This document shows positions 15,535-24,182 of a stretch of DNA of 64,000 bases, piece after piece; positions within the stretch are counted from its first letter, which is position 1, and every line of letters starts with the position of its first letter. Source of the DNA: JANMDU01 sp031376455 (GTDB lineage: Bacteria; Pseudomonadota; Gammaproteobacteria; Burkholderiales; Burkholderiaceae_C); the NCBI GenBank assembly GCA_031376455.1, contig JANMDU010000058.1:53826-117825 (forward strand), in the 5' to 3' direction. The notes beneath the pieces were generated by a model. The model made no database searches. It saw nothing but the letters and a program-made list of their open reading frames with translations, and was not told the DNA's origin. The position numbers and the translations under genes are program-made.

Positions 15535-16176
15535 TCAGCTTTCGGCTTGTTGGTTGTGGAAATCTTCGTAGATCTCTTTGATGGTTCTGCCATTGAACGT
15601 CCAATGCGGTGAGGGCTGTATCGCATAGTCGTCTGGCAAATCGAGTAGCTTGCGAGTCGCCGCAGTCAGTGAACACACCACGCCCGAAAACTCTACTTTC
15701 TTCTCTGCCACGATCACGGCTTGTTGCTGGCCATCTTTTGACATCAGCACGCTGCCATTGGCAATGCCCAACTCATGGAAATTCATCGGCGGGCGCATGC
15801 TGCGTTTGACGGCGAGAGCAGATTGCTTGTCTGCGCTAGGCAGATCGGCTTCAATCGTTTGCTCAAACTCTGCCGTGATGTCATCGACTTTCAACAGTTT
15901 CAAAACTGCAACCACGCGCTCAGGTTCGAGTTTAAAAAACTCACGGTTCGGATTGAGTCGCGTCATACCAAATGCCAGATGCAGCGCTTTCTCTACTTCG
16001 CTGGCGTCTTTTACCTTGCAGGCAAATGCGCAATCAAACGGAATCGGCACGCCGGTGCTGTAGAGCTGTTTCATACGCTCTTTCACCTCCCGCTGCGTTG
16101 TTTTGCCGATTTTGACCAAGCCCGGCATGGCGGGATTGGTCAGCACATAAACAATCTGACTGAGCTTATCCGCCAT
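15535..16176 (-). CDS. GIY-YIG nuclease family protein (T5orf172-like)
   Basis: 213 residues. The N-terminal domain QIVYVLTNPAMPGLVKIGKT has the YVL...VKIGKT form of GIY-YIG nucleases in the T5orf172/Mug113 branch; ERMKQLYSTGVPIPFDC and the aromatic NREFFKLEPERVV fit the same branch. The C-terminal 50 residues (LTAATRKLLDLPDDYA then PSPHWTFNGRTIKEIYED) look like a small DNA- or nucleic-acid-binding module resembling the domains attached to restriction-modification proteins; that is inference. The ATG lies 1 base after the TGA of the upstream Bug gene, so the two are co-transcribed, an unexplained pairing. Confidence 0.7.
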   Translation of the reverse strand: MADKLSQIVYVLTNPAMPGLVKIGKTTQREVKERMKQLYSTGVPIPFDCAFACKVKDASEVEKALHLAFGMTRLNPNREFFKLEPERVVAVLKLLKVDDITAEFEQTIEADLPSADKQSALAVKRSMRPPMNFHELGIANGSVLMSKDGQQQAVIVAEKKVEFSGVVCSLTAATRKLLDLPDDYAIQPSPHWTFNGRTIKEIYEDFHNQQAES

Positions 16177-16177
16177 T

Positions 16178-17173
16178 TCAATCCACCCTCGCCCCACTCG
16201 CCTTCACCGGCTTCTCATACCTGGCCCGCTCGCCCTGCATGAAGGCGGCGAACTCAGATGCGCTGCTGGGCGATGGCTCGGCCATGAGGGTGGCGTAGCG
16301 GGTTTGGGTCTCGGGGGATTTGAGGGCGGTGGTCAACGCCGTGTTGAGTTTGTTCATCACTTCGGCGGGTGTGCCTGCGGGAGCAACGAGACCCCACCAA
16401 GTGTCGACTGCGAAGCCACTGAATAAATTGGGCATGGCCTCGGCGAGCGCGGGCACATCGGGCATGGTGCTGGAGCGTTTGAGGGTGGTGACGGCCAGCG
16501 CTTTGAGCTTGCCGCTGCGGATGTTGGGCGCGGCAGTGGCGAGGTTGTCGAAGTTGAAATCGACTTGGGCTGAGAGCAAGGCCAGTTGCGCGGGATTGCC
16601 GCCGTTGTAGGGAATGTGGACGGCAAACACGCCAGCGCGCTGCTTGAACATTTCGCCGGCCAGATGGCCGCCTGAGCCGTTGCCGCCTGATGCGAAGTTG
16701 AGTTTGCCGGGGTTGGCTTTTGCGTAAGCGACGAAATCTTGCAGGGTGTTGATATTCAATCGCTTGGCCGTATCCGCATTCATCACCAGCACATTGGGCA
16801 CGCGCAGCATTTGCGTGATCGGCGCGAAATCTTTGCCTGCGTCGTAGGGCATCTTGGCGTAGAGCCAAGGGTTGATAGCGTGTGTGGCGAGCGCGGCGAT
16901 ACCAATGGTCAATCCATCGGGTGCGGCTTTGGCCACAATGTCTGCGCCAATATTGCCGCCCGCGCCGGGTTTGTTGTCGATGATGACCGTGCCTAGGCTC
17001 GTTTTGACTTGCTCAGCAATGAGGCGAGCTGTCACGTCAATCGGGCCACCTGCTGCGTAGGGAACGACGAGGCGGATCGGCTTTTGTTGGCTAAAAGCGC
17101 TAGTAGCCGGCAGGGATATTGCGCTGAGCGCTATTGATTTAGTAGTGATGGAGAGGAGTTGGCGGCGTTGCAT
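16178..17173 (-). CDS. Bug/TctC-family binding protein
   Basis: 331-residue periplasmic binding protein: IRLVVPYAAGGPIDVTARLI, NKPGAGGNIGADIV, GGHLAGEMFKQRAG, VHIPYNGGNPAQLALL. The ATG at 17173 is chosen over one at 17206 that lies inside an element B array. The signal peptide QRRQLLSITTKSIALSAIS plus LPATSAFSQ is largely encoded by a copy of element A. It is the second of two adjacent Bug genes on this strand and is followed after 1 base by the GIY-YIG gene. Ligand unknown. Confidence 0.9.
   Translation of the reverse strand: MQRRQLLSITTKSIALSAISLPATSAFSQQKPIRLVVPYAAGGPIDVTARLIAEQVKTSLGTVIIDNKPGAGGNIGADIVAKAAPDGLTIGIAALATHAINPWLYAKMPYDAGKDFAPITQMLRVPNVLVMNADTAKRLNINTLQDFVAYAKANPGKLNFASGGNGSGGHLAGEMFKQRAGVFAVHIPYNGGNPAQLALLSAQVDFNFDNLATAAPNIRSGKLKALAVTTLKRSSTMPDVPALAEAMPNLFSGFAVDTWWGLVAPAGTPAEVMNKLNTALTTALKSPETQTRYATLMAEPSPSSASEFAAFMQGERARYEKPVKASGARVD
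17090..17147 (-). repeat. element A copy 7 (encodes a Bug signal peptide)
   Basis: CACTACTAAATCAATAGC, GCTCAGCGCAATATC, CTGCCGGCTACTAGC, GCTTTTAGCC. It is in the gene's orientation and is read TTKSIALSAISLPATSAFS. Confidence 0.85.
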
Positions 17174-17197
17174 GATGGTGGTTTCTTTCTTGAGAGG

Positions 17198-17280
17198 CGA
17201 ACGCAAAAACCGCAGAAAAATCCCAATTGATTTTCTGAATTTTTTGCGTCTTCTGCGTACCTCTGCGTCTTTTGCGTTTT
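17198..17280 (-). repeat. element B, CGCAAAA type: fold-back array
   Basis: Plus-strand left arm CGAACGCAAAAACCGCAGAA; right half TTTTTTGCGTCTTCTGCGT, CTCTGCGTCTTTTGCGTTTT. It lies between the two tandem Bug genes. Confidence 0.7.
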
Positions 17281-17301
17281 ATGGGTTGAGTGCCAAAAAA
17301 T

Positions 17302-18303
17302 TTAATCCAGCTTCGCCCCCGAGCGCTTGATGATGGGCTCCCATTTCTTGGCCTCATCAGCAATCAGCTTGCCGAAGTCATCTGCACTCCCACCCACCGC
17401 ATCAAGCCCTGCAGATTTCATGCGCTCTTGCACCACGGCTTCTTTCATGGCGGCGTTGATGGCGCTGTTGATGCGGTCAATCGTTGCGCGCGGTGTGCCA
17501 GCAGCCACCAGCACGCCGTTCCATGCGATGGCTTCAAAGCCTGCGAGCTCTTTCAAGCCGCTGCTCTCCACGGTGGGCAGCTCAGGCGTGAGGCTGTAGC
17601 GCGTTTTGCCTGTGACGGCCAGTGCTTTCATACGGCCTGCGCGCACCTGCGGCAAAATGAGCGTGGGCACGGTGGCGAGGATTTGTGTGTCGCCAGCAGC
17701 TGTGGCAAGCGCGGCAGGCGGGCCGCCGTTGAACGGGATGTGGACGGCGAATGTGCCCGTGAGCGCTTTCAGATACTCCATCGTGAGATGCGACGATGAG
17801 CCATTGCCCACCGAGGCGTAGTTGTACTTCCCAGGGTTGGCATTGAGCAGCGCGACCAGCTCTTTCATGTTGTTGGCAGGCACATTCGCGTTGACGGCAA
17901 TGATGTTGGGCTGCGATGTGGTGATCACCACAGGGCTCAAATCTTTGAGCGGGTTGTAGGGCAGCTTGCTGTAGAGAAAAGGCGCAAACGCCACTGGGCC
18001 ATTGAAACCAAGCAGCCAAGTGTGGCCATCGGGCGCGCTTTTGGCCACTTCGTTGGTGGCCACGGTGCCGCCTGCGGCTGGGCGGTTTTCAATGACGATA
18101 GGTTGCCCCAGTGTGGCAGCCAGACGATCTTGCATCGCGCGGGCAATCGCATCGAGCGAGCTGCCTGCGCCGGAGGCAATGATCCAGCGGATGGGTTTGG
18201 AAGGGAAATTTTGAGAAAAAGCGGAGATAGCCGGCGTAGAGACTGCGCAAGCTGCTATGGTTTTGATAGTGTTTCGTCTAGTGATGAGACCAGGAAAAGT
18301 CAT
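17302..18303 (-). CDS. Bug/TctC-family binding protein
   Basis: 333 residues: FPSKPIRWIIASGAGSSLDA, ENRPAAGGTVATNEV, VHIPFNGGPPAALATA. The usual VPFAAGG is replaced by IIASGAGSS, so the ligand pocket may differ from the other Bug proteins here. The signal peptide (NTIKTIAACAVSTPAISAFS) is encoded by element A in its standard reading frame. First gene of the Bug-Bug-GIY-YIG unit, divergent from a small exported-protein gene. Confidence 0.9.
   Translation of the reverse strand: MTFPGLITRRNTIKTIAACAVSTPAISAFSQNFPSKPIRWIIASGAGSSLDAIARAMQDRLAATLGQPIVIENRPAAGGTVATNEVAKSAPDGHTWLLGFNGPVAFAPFLYSKLPYNPLKDLSPVVITTSQPNIIAVNANVPANNMKELVALLNANPGKYNYASVGNGSSSHLTMEYLKALTGTFAVHIPFNGGPPAALATAAGDTQILATVPTLILPQVRAGRMKALAVTGKTRYSLTPELPTVESSGLKELAGFEAIAWNGVLVAAGTPRATIDRINSAINAAMKEAVVQERMKSAGLDAVGGSADDFGKLIADEAKKWEPIIKRSGAKLD
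18213..18272 (-). repeat. element A copy 8 (encodes a Bug signal peptide)
   Basis: ACACTATCAAAACCATAGC, GCTTGCGCAG, TCTCTACGCCGGCTATC, CGCTTTTTCTC; one of the best-preserved coding copies, in the gene's orientation. Confidence 0.9.
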
Positions 18304-18393
18304 GATGCGAGAGCCATTTGAGTTAAGTTAACCAAACTTTACCTTGCTTTGCATGCCCTTTGTGAGCGGGTTGCCACTGAGGCGCGTTGTAGG

Positions 18394-18426
18394 TGCATCT
18401 GCTCGATATTGTCATTGGCAGATGCA
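18394..18426. promoter_or_regulatory. 9-bp inverted repeat upstream of small exported protein
   Basis: Perfect arms TGCATCTGC and GCAGATGCA separated by 15 bases, 27 bases before the next ATG. It could be a regulator binding site or a leader hairpin. The rest of the 150-base divergent gap shows nothing else clear. Confidence 0.45.
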
Positions 18427-18453
18427 AATATTCCTTAACCGATGGAGAACACG

Positions 18454-18807
18454 ATGAAATTTCATACCGCAGTCGCTGCACTAAGCCTGGCTCTGGCTGG
18501 CTCAGTTTTCGCACAAACCACTACCCCTGTGGCACCCGCAGCGCCCACCACGCCCCGCGTGGACAAGCGCGAAGCCAAGCAGCAGGCGCGCATTGACCAA
18601 GGTGTGGCCTCTGGCCAGCTTACTCAAAAAGAAACCACACGCCTAGAGAACGGCCAAGCCCGCGTCAATCAAGCAGAAGCCAGCGCCAAAGCCGATGGCC
18701 AAGTGACGCGCAAAGAAAGAAAGCATCTTGAGCACATGCAAGACAAACAAAGCCGCCACATCAAGCATCAAAAGAATGACAAGCAAATGGTCAAGCCAGC
18801 GGGTTAA
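18454..18807 (+). CDS. small exported protein with charged helical repeats
   Basis: 117 residues; the ATG has GGAG 8 bases upstream. A signal peptide (FHTAVAALSLALAGSVFAQ) is followed by a Thr/Pro/Ala linker and then a highly charged helical region in which RIDQGVASGQLTQKETTRLE and AEASAKADGQVTRKERKHLE form two similar helix-loop-helix units. Each loop (SGQLTQKE, DGQVTRKE) resembles an EF-hand loop but lacks most acidic ligands. The C-terminus is rich in K, H and Q. Proteins with this layout are common and unassigned in Burkholderiales and Xanthomonadales. Function unknown; probably periplasmic. Confidence 0.7.
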   Translation: MKFHTAVAALSLALAGSVFAQTTTPVAPAAPTTPRVDKREAKQQARIDQGVASGQLTQKETTRLENGQARVNQAEASAKADGQVTRKERKHLEHMQDKQSRHIKHQKNDKQMVKPAG

Positions 18808-18826
18808 TTGAGCCCGATGCAGCGAA

Positions 18827-19864
18827 TTAAGCTTTGGCTTTATCGGCTTCTGTGGTGAACGAGTCTGCGTAAAACTCATCTGATGGCAGGCCGCGCTGTG
18901 CGACAAAATCGCGTAACGCGGAATCCACCACAACCGGTGCGCCGCAGGCATACACTTGGGTAGCGCCCATATCGGAAAAATCATCCAGCACGGCTTTATG
19001 AACGAAGCCTGTGCGGCCTGTCCAACCATCTTCTGGCAAAGCATCTGAGACGACAGGGATGTAGCTCAAATTCGGCATCTCAGCCAAGCGCTCTTTGACC
19101 CATGCATCAAGGTATAAATCTTCAGGCCGGCGGCCACCCCAGTAGAGCACAGTGGGGCGCGTGATATTTTTGAATTGCATATGCTCGATCAATGCTTTGA
19201 TCGGCGCAAATCCGGTGCCCGAGGCCAACATGACAATCGGCTTATCGCTCTCACGCAAATAAAAGCTGCCATAGGGCCCTTCGATGCGCAGAATTTCTTT
19301 TTCTTTCATCGCACCAAACACGTGATCCGTGAATTTTCCGCCCGGCGTGTGGCGAATGTGCAGCTCAATCATCGGCGCAGCGGCGTCTAACGTATGAGGC
19401 GCATTACCCATGGAATACGCCCGGCGCGCGCCATCGCGCAGCAAAAATTCAACGTATTGCCCCGCGTGATACTGCACCACATCGTTGGCAGGCAATTGCA
19501 GCTTGATGCGCATCACGTCGTGCGAGAGTTTTTCAAGCGCCATCACGCGGCTGGGCATTTTTTTGATCGGGAACGCGCCAGCTTCGGTGACTTGTTTGGA
19601 TTCGAGCAATACATCGGAGAGTGGCTTGGCGCAGCAGGTGAGCACAAAGCCGTTTTCCTCTTCCTCGGCGCTCAAAGCTTTGGATTGATGCGGCCCATGC
19701 TCCACGGAGCCTGAGATTTTTTTGCATTTGCAACTGCCGCAGGCGCCATCTTTGCAGCCATAGGGCAAGCCGATGCCTTGGGCAATACCTGCCGCAAGAA
19801 TGAATTGATCAGGATTCACTGCGAAGCTGCGATTGCTGGGCTGGATGGTGATTTGGAAAGACAT
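18827..19864 (-). CDS. 2Fe-2S ferredoxin / FAD-NAD(P)H reductase fusion
   Basis: 345-residue electron-transfer flavoprotein of the type often labelled CDP-6-deoxy-delta-3,4-glucoseen reductase. The N-terminal plant-type ferredoxin domain has YGCKDGACGSCKCKK and a distant LTCCAKP, giving the C-x4-C-x2-C...C cluster. The FAD domain shows RRAYSMGNAP, and the NAD(P) domain shows IVMLASGTGFAPIKALIEHM and a C-terminal YACGAPVVVDS. The ATG at 19864 (SFQITIQPSNR) is preferred over an upstream ATG. It transfers electrons from NAD(P)H to an unknown oxygenase or similar partner; no partner is adjacent. Confidence 0.85.
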   Translation of the reverse strand: MSFQITIQPSNRSFAVNPDQFILAAGIAQGIGLPYGCKDGACGSCKCKKISGSVEHGPHQSKALSAEEEENGFVLTCCAKPLSDVLLESKQVTEAGAFPIKKMPSRVMALEKLSHDVMRIKLQLPANDVVQYHAGQYVEFLLRDGARRAYSMGNAPHTLDAAAPMIELHIRHTPGGKFTDHVFGAMKEKEILRIEGPYGSFYLRESDKPIVMLASGTGFAPIKALIEHMQFKNITRPTVLYWGGRRPEDLYLDAWVKERLAEMPNLSYIPVVSDALPEDGWTGRTGFVHKAVLDDFSDMGATQVYACGAPVVVDSALRDFVAQRGLPSDEFYADSFTTEADKAKA

Positions 19865-19900
19865 GACAATAGGCGCTGTTAAATTCAAACAGCCTAGATT

Positions 19901-20827
19901 TTGCCTTCAAATCAAAACCCCCTCGGCGCACTGCCGCGCCGCTTTCGCCAACAACGCTTATTGATCGTCGGTTGTGGCGATGTCGGGCTGCGTGTGGCCG
20001 CCCAATTGCCTGCACATGTGCGCTGTCTCGCGCTCACCTCTTCTCCGGAGCGAGCGCCGCAGCTGCAAGCGTTGGGTATCCAGCCTCTTGTGGGCAATTT
20101 AGACGATACGAGCAGCCTGCACCGCTTGGCAGGCATCGCAGATCGCGTGCTCCATCTCGCGCCGCCACCCACCGAAAATAAAGATGAATGGTGGCGCGAT
20201 CCGCGCACTGCGCATCTGCTGCAAGCCCTGCGCCGTCGCAGCATGCCAGCCAAGTTTGTTTACGGCTCCACCACGGGCGTGTATGGCGATTGCCAAGGCG
20301 ATTGGGTGAGCGAGCGCCGCGCCACGCATGCTCACACGCCGCGCGCGCATCGCAGAGTCGATGCAGAGCAACAGATTTTGGCATGCGCTCGTAGTGGCTT
20401 GTCGGCCAGTATTTTGCGAATTCCCGGCATTTATGCCAACAACCGAGAAGGCGGCACACCACGCGCGCGTTTGCTCAAAGGCACGCCGGTGCTAGAGGCG
20501 CAAGACGATGTGTACACCAACCACATCCACGCCGACGATCTGGCTCGCGCCTGCATTGCTGCGCTATGGCGCGGCAAACCGCAGCGCATCTATAACGTGG
20601 CGGACGACACGCAACTCAAGATGGGCGATTACTTCGATCTCGCTGCTGATTTGTACAGCTTGCCGCGCCCACCGCGCATCAGCCGCGATGCTGCGAATGG
20701 CCAATTACCTTTGATGTTGCTCAGCTTCATGAGCGAATCACGGCGTATCACGAACGAGCGTATGAAACGCGAGCTGCGTGTCGTGTTGCGGTACAGCGGC
20801 GTCTTGGATGGGTTGCGTTTGACTTAA
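19901..20827 (+). CDS. NAD-dependent epimerase/dehydratase family protein (YeeZ-like)
   Basis: 308 residues starting at TTG. The Rossmann motif RLLIVGCGDVGLRVA is at about residue 19; the segment FVYGSTTGVYGDCQGDWVSE corresponds to the atypical SDR active-site region, where the catalytic tyrosine-lysine pair is not obvious. YTNHIHADDLARACIAAL and YNVADDTQLKMGDYFDLAAD are typical of the epimerase-like family related to E. coli YeeZ. It is divergent from the ferredoxin-reductase gene with only 36 bases between starts, so the promoters overlap. Substrate unknown. Confidence 0.8.
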   Translation: MPSNQNPLGALPRRFRQQRLLIVGCGDVGLRVAAQLPAHVRCLALTSSPERAPQLQALGIQPLVGNLDDTSSLHRLAGIADRVLHLAPPPTENKDEWWRDPRTAHLLQALRRRSMPAKFVYGSTTGVYGDCQGDWVSERRATHAHTPRAHRRVDAEQQILACARSGLSASILRIPGIYANNREGGTPRARLLKGTPVLEAQDDVYTNHIHADDLARACIAALWRGKPQRIYNVADDTQLKMGDYFDLAADLYSLPRPPRISRDAANGQLPLMLLSFMSESRRITNERMKRELRVVLRYSGVLDGLRLT

Positions 20828-20913
20828 ATCTGACCGCAATTCCACGATCGGTTTTCGTCAAGCCTTAGAGACTCGCCACTATTCTCTAACAGCGCGACAT
20901 TGGAAAAAGACAG

Positions 20914-21822
20914 CTAGGCAGCTGTTCGCGGCATGGAGGTGTCAAGCTGAGCAGGCAATACGATGCCTTCGGCCAAGTTGCCGGCTTGCTTCGCCAAACT
21001 CTGCGAGAGCTCTTTGCGATAACGATTGAGCTCAGAAGCCGTTGTAAAGCTGCGCTCCATGAGCAAGCTCATGTTGTGCAGGATGCGCTCTACGACTTTC
21101 GTCTCCCACACGGCATCAAAATTGATTTGTTTATCCAACCAATGCTCGAGCCACTCGGGGTTCGGCAAGCGGCTTTGAATCGTGTCGCGCGGGAAGAGCG
21201 CTTTATTCACATGCAAATTGGTGGGATGCAGGGCTTGCGCGGTGCGCCGCGCACTGGCCATCAGCACGCCGACCTTGGTGAAGGCTGCTTTGGCTTCATC
21301 GCCAAATTTGCCAATCGCGCGCTTCATGTAGCGCAGATAGGCACCACCATGGCGTGCTTCATCTTGACTGAGCGTGGTGTAGATGTGTTTGATCACCGGC
21401 TCGGTATGCCATTCGCTGGCACGGCGATACCAGTGGTTGAGGCGAATTTCGCCACAAAAATGCATCATCAACGTTTCAAGCGCTGGCGCGGGCTCAAACT
21501 CGAAGCGCACATCGTGCAGCTCCTGCTCTGTTGGCACAAGCTCCGGGCGAAACCGTTTTAAGTACTCCATCAATACCAAAGAGTGCTTTTGCTCTTCAAA
21601 AAACCAGATCGACATGAAGGCTGAGAAATCAGAATCATCACGGTTGTCTCGCAGAAACATTTCAGTGGCTGGCAGAGCAGACCACTCCGTGATGGCATTC
21701 ATCTTAATCGTTTGCGCTTGCTCATCAGAGAGCAGGCCGCTTTGAAACTGCGCCCAAGGAATATCTTTCTCCATGTCCCAGCGGACGGATTCAAGTTGTT
21801 TAAAAAGTTCAGGATAAAGCAT
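20914..21822 (-). CDS. ferritin-like diiron protein related to acyl-ACP desaturase
   Basis: 302 residues. Two carboxylate-histidine motifs, FFEEQKHS and SQDEARHGG, fit the EExxH pair of soluble diiron desaturases, with an additional early glutamate (ITEWSALPATEMFL) as a further ligand candidate. There is no membrane segment. Soluble acyl-ACP desaturases insert a double bond in fatty acyl chains; the similarity here is in motifs and length, and the substrate is unproven. The ATG at 21822 (MLYPELFKQLESVRW) is preferred. It is divergent from the lipid-modification operon at 22086, which makes a linked lipid function attractive. Confidence 0.7.
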   Translation of the reverse strand: MLYPELFKQLESVRWDMEKDIPWAQFQSGLLSDEQAQTIKMNAITEWSALPATEMFLRDNRDDSDFSAFMSIWFFEEQKHSLVLMEYLKRFRPELVPTEQELHDVRFEFEPAPALETLMMHFCGEIRLNHWYRRASEWHTEPVIKHIYTTLSQDEARHGGAYLRYMKRAIGKFGDEAKAAFTKVGVLMASARRTAQALHPTNLHVNKALFPRDTIQSRLPNPEWLEHWLDKQINFDAVWETKVVERILHNMSLLMERSFTTASELNRYRKELSQSLAKQAGNLAEGIVLPAQLDTSMPRTAA

Positions 21823-22045
21823 ATGGGTATCCAATGTTTTCAATGATTCTAGCGCCGCGCTGTGACGATGCAAGAGGCGCATGGCGCAGAGTCCTGCTGA
21901 CACTTAAGGGCAAATCGAAACGGGTCTTTGTTGCGTATGTCACAAATAACTCACTCTTATGATCCAACAAGCTTCTCGACAGGGCGTTCAAACATCAAAG
22001 ATGCAAGCAATAGCTGGAATCTTCGCTTGCGCATCATGTTAAAAT

Positions 22046-22059
22046 TTACTAATTAGTAA
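22046..22059. promoter_or_regulatory. 14-bp perfect palindrome before the lipid operon
   Basis: TTACTAATTAGTAA lies 27 bases before the ATG of the first operon gene, in an A/T-rich stretch. It is a good candidate operator for a dimeric regulator. No regulator gene is adjacent. The rest of the 263-base gap (21823-22085) contains no recognised gene; TGATCC at 21960 resembles a minus-35 of some ECF sigma promoters, but no matching minus-10 was seen. Confidence 0.5.
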
Positions 22060-22085
22060 TAATTCAGACAATATCGTCTTAACTC

Positions 22086-23384
22086 ATGAGTTTACCTCGC
22101 AAAATCGCCATCATCGGCTCAGGCATTACAGGCCTCGGAGCAGCGCACGCGTTGAGCGGCGCGGCCGAGGTCACGTTGTTTGAAGCGGGTCGCTATTTTG
22201 GGGGTCATGCCAATACAGTCGATGTGACCTTGCCCACACCACATGGCGAGCGCACGCACGGCATTGATACTGGTTTTTTGGTCTACAACGAACGCACCTA
22301 CCCCAATCTGATCGCTTTGTTTGAGCAACTCGGCGTACACACCAGCATGACGGAGATGAGCTTTTCTGTGCAATGCCGTGATGGCACCAGGCCACTGGAA
22401 TGGAGTGGAGGCAGTCTAGATACCGTGTTTGCACAGCGCAGCAATCTGTTTCGTCCGCGATTTTTGAAGATGCTCATGGAGCTATTGCGCTTGAACAAGC
22501 TCTGCACGCAGATTGCACAGGCTGGTACGGAGGAGCAATTGGCGCAGCCCTTGCAGGATTTTTTGGCTGAGCATCGCTTCGGTCAAGAAGTCCGCGAATG
22601 GTATTTGCTGCCCATGCTGGGCTGTATTTGGAGTTGCCCGACAAGCCAAATGCTCCAGTTCCCGGTCTCCACTATGATCCGGTTTTGCAACAATCATGGC
22701 TTGATGCAGGTTGCCAACCGCCCTAAGTGGTGGACTGTGACGGGTGGATCGCGCAACTACGTCAAAGCCATCACCGACAAAATTTCAGACAAACGCTTGA
22801 ATACTAGCGTCGTGCTTGTGGAAAGAGACGCTGGGGGTGTGCGCGTGATCACGGCGGGCCAATCAGAGCGATTCGATCAAGTGATTTTCGCAACACATGC
22901 GCCGCAAGCGCTGGCTTTGCTGCGCGATGCCAGCCTGCATGAGCGCGAGATTTTAGGTGCGTTCAAAACGCAGGCCAATAAGGTTGTCCTGCACACAGAA
23001 GCTAGCGTATTACCCAAGGCAAAGCTGGCTTGGAGCGCTTGGAACTACGTGCGCGGCGATGCCGCCCAAGAAAGCAGCCGCGTCTGCTTGCATTATCTGA
23101 TTAACAAATTGCAGCCAATCCCGTTTGCGCAACCCGTCGTGGTCAGCTTGAATCCGACGCAAGATATTTCTAGCGACAAGATCAAGGGTGAGTACGATTA
23201 CTCGCATCCAGTGATGGATTTGCCAGCGATCGCTGCGCAAAAGCGACTGTCAGAGATCAATGGCAAAAACAAGATATGGTTTTGTGGCGCGTGGACGCGC
23301 TATGGGTTTCATGAAGATGGCCTGATGTCAGGCTTGGCGGCGGCTCGCGTGATCTTGAAACAGATTCATGGAGCAGCCGTATGA
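22086..23384 (+). CDS. FAD-dependent oxidoreductase (flavin amine oxidase-like)
   Basis: 432 residues. The N-terminal IAIIGSGITGLGAAHALSGA is a classic dinucleotide-binding motif followed by TLFEAGRYFGGHANTVD and GFLVYNERTYPNL; the C-terminal WFCGAWTRYGFHEDGLMSG completes the FAD site. This subfamily always travels with DUF1365 and a Cfa-like methyltransferase. In Rhodobacter the related gene set has been tied to furan fatty acid formation from methylated unsaturated acyl chains; transfer of that role to this gene is inference. Its TGA overlaps the next ATG (ATGA). Confidence 0.85.
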   Translation: MSLPRKIAIIGSGITGLGAAHALSGAAEVTLFEAGRYFGGHANTVDVTLPTPHGERTHGIDTGFLVYNERTYPNLIALFEQLGVHTSMTEMSFSVQCRDGTRPLEWSGGSLDTVFAQRSNLFRPRFLKMLMELLRLNKLCTQIAQAGTEEQLAQPLQDFLAEHRFGQEVREWYLLPMLGCIWSCPTSQMLQFPVSTMIRFCNNHGLMQVANRPKWWTVTGGSRNYVKAITDKISDKRLNTSVVLVERDAGGVRVITAGQSERFDQVIFATHAPQALALLRDASLHEREILGAFKTQANKVVLHTEASVLPKAKLAWSAWNYVRGDAAQESSRVCLHYLINKLQPIPFAQPVVVSLNPTQDISSDKIKGEYDYSHPVMDLPAIAAQKRLSEINGKNKIWFCGAWTRYGFHEDGLMSGLAAARVILKQIHGAAV

Positions 23385-24169
23385 GTAACGCGGCAGGAGG
23401 CACTGAACATGTTAATGTGGCCATGATGGGTTTTGGTTGCGTACGCCACACACGCCTGCGTCCTGCGCGCAATGCATTCACCTATCCCACCTACTTCCTG
23501 ATGCTGCCCATGCGCAGCATGGCCTTGAATGGTGCGGGAGATTTAGTGCGCAATAGAGGCGCTGCCATCAGTTTCTACGACAAAGACCACGGCGATGGCC
23601 GAGCTGATGCTCTGTCTTGGCTCGATGAGATCTTGCGCAATGAAAGCGTGGAGGACGCATCGGGCGAAGTGTGGCTGCATTGCTATCCGCGTGTGCTCGG
23701 CTACAGCTTTAAGCCGGTGAGCTTTTGGTATTGCCACCGCGCCGATGGTGCGCTTCGCGCGGTTGTGGTAGAGGTGAACAACACCTTCGGCGAGCGGCAT
23801 GTGTATTTACTCGATCATGCGAAATTTGGCTGCGAACAAACTGCAACAAAGATGTTCCACGTTTCTCCGTTTTGCAACGTTGAAGGCCAATATCGCTTCC
23901 GTTTTATGACCACAACCGATCAACGCATTGTTCAACGAACGGTGGCTCGCATCGATTACGACGATAACGCTGGCGCTTTGCTGCAGACCTCTGTCAGCGG
24001 CGATCTGCAGCCGCTCAACGCGCAAGCCGTGCGCAAGGCTATTTTTACTTTCGGCACGATGACGCTGGGCGTGATCGCGCGAATTCATTGGCAAGCGGTG
24101 AAGCTGTTTATGAAGCGCGTTCCGTTTTTCTCTAAGCCCACGCCGCCCTCTGTTTTGGTTTCAAGATAA
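23381..24169 (+). CDS. DUF1365 family protein
   Basis: 262 residues. GFGCVRHTRLRPARNAFTYP, LHCYPRVLGYSFKPVSFWYC and the later EVNNTFGERHVYLL are hallmark segments of DUF1365. No signal peptide. The start overlaps the stop of the FAD oxidoreductase by 4 bases, and the Cfa-like gene follows after 13 bases, so the three are one unit. The molecular function of DUF1365 is not established; its constant partnership suggests a role in the same lipid modification. Confidence 0.85.
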   Translation: MSNAAGGTEHVNVAMMGFGCVRHTRLRPARNAFTYPTYFLMLPMRSMALNGAGDLVRNRGAAISFYDKDHGDGRADALSWLDEILRNESVEDASGEVWLHCYPRVLGYSFKPVSFWYCHRADGALRAVVVEVNNTFGERHVYLLDHAKFGCEQTATKMFHVSPFCNVEGQYRFRFMTTTDQRIVQRTVARIDYDDNAGALLQTSVSGDLQPLNAQAVRKAIFTFGTMTLGVIARIHWQAVKLFMKRVPFFSKPTPPSVLVSR

Positions 24170-24182
24170 CAAACAACACATC

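Noticed and set aside
21958..21990. TGATCC as minus-35 of an ECF-sigma promoter for the lipid operon
   Set aside because: No suitable minus-10 at the right spacing, and no sigma factor gene nearby.
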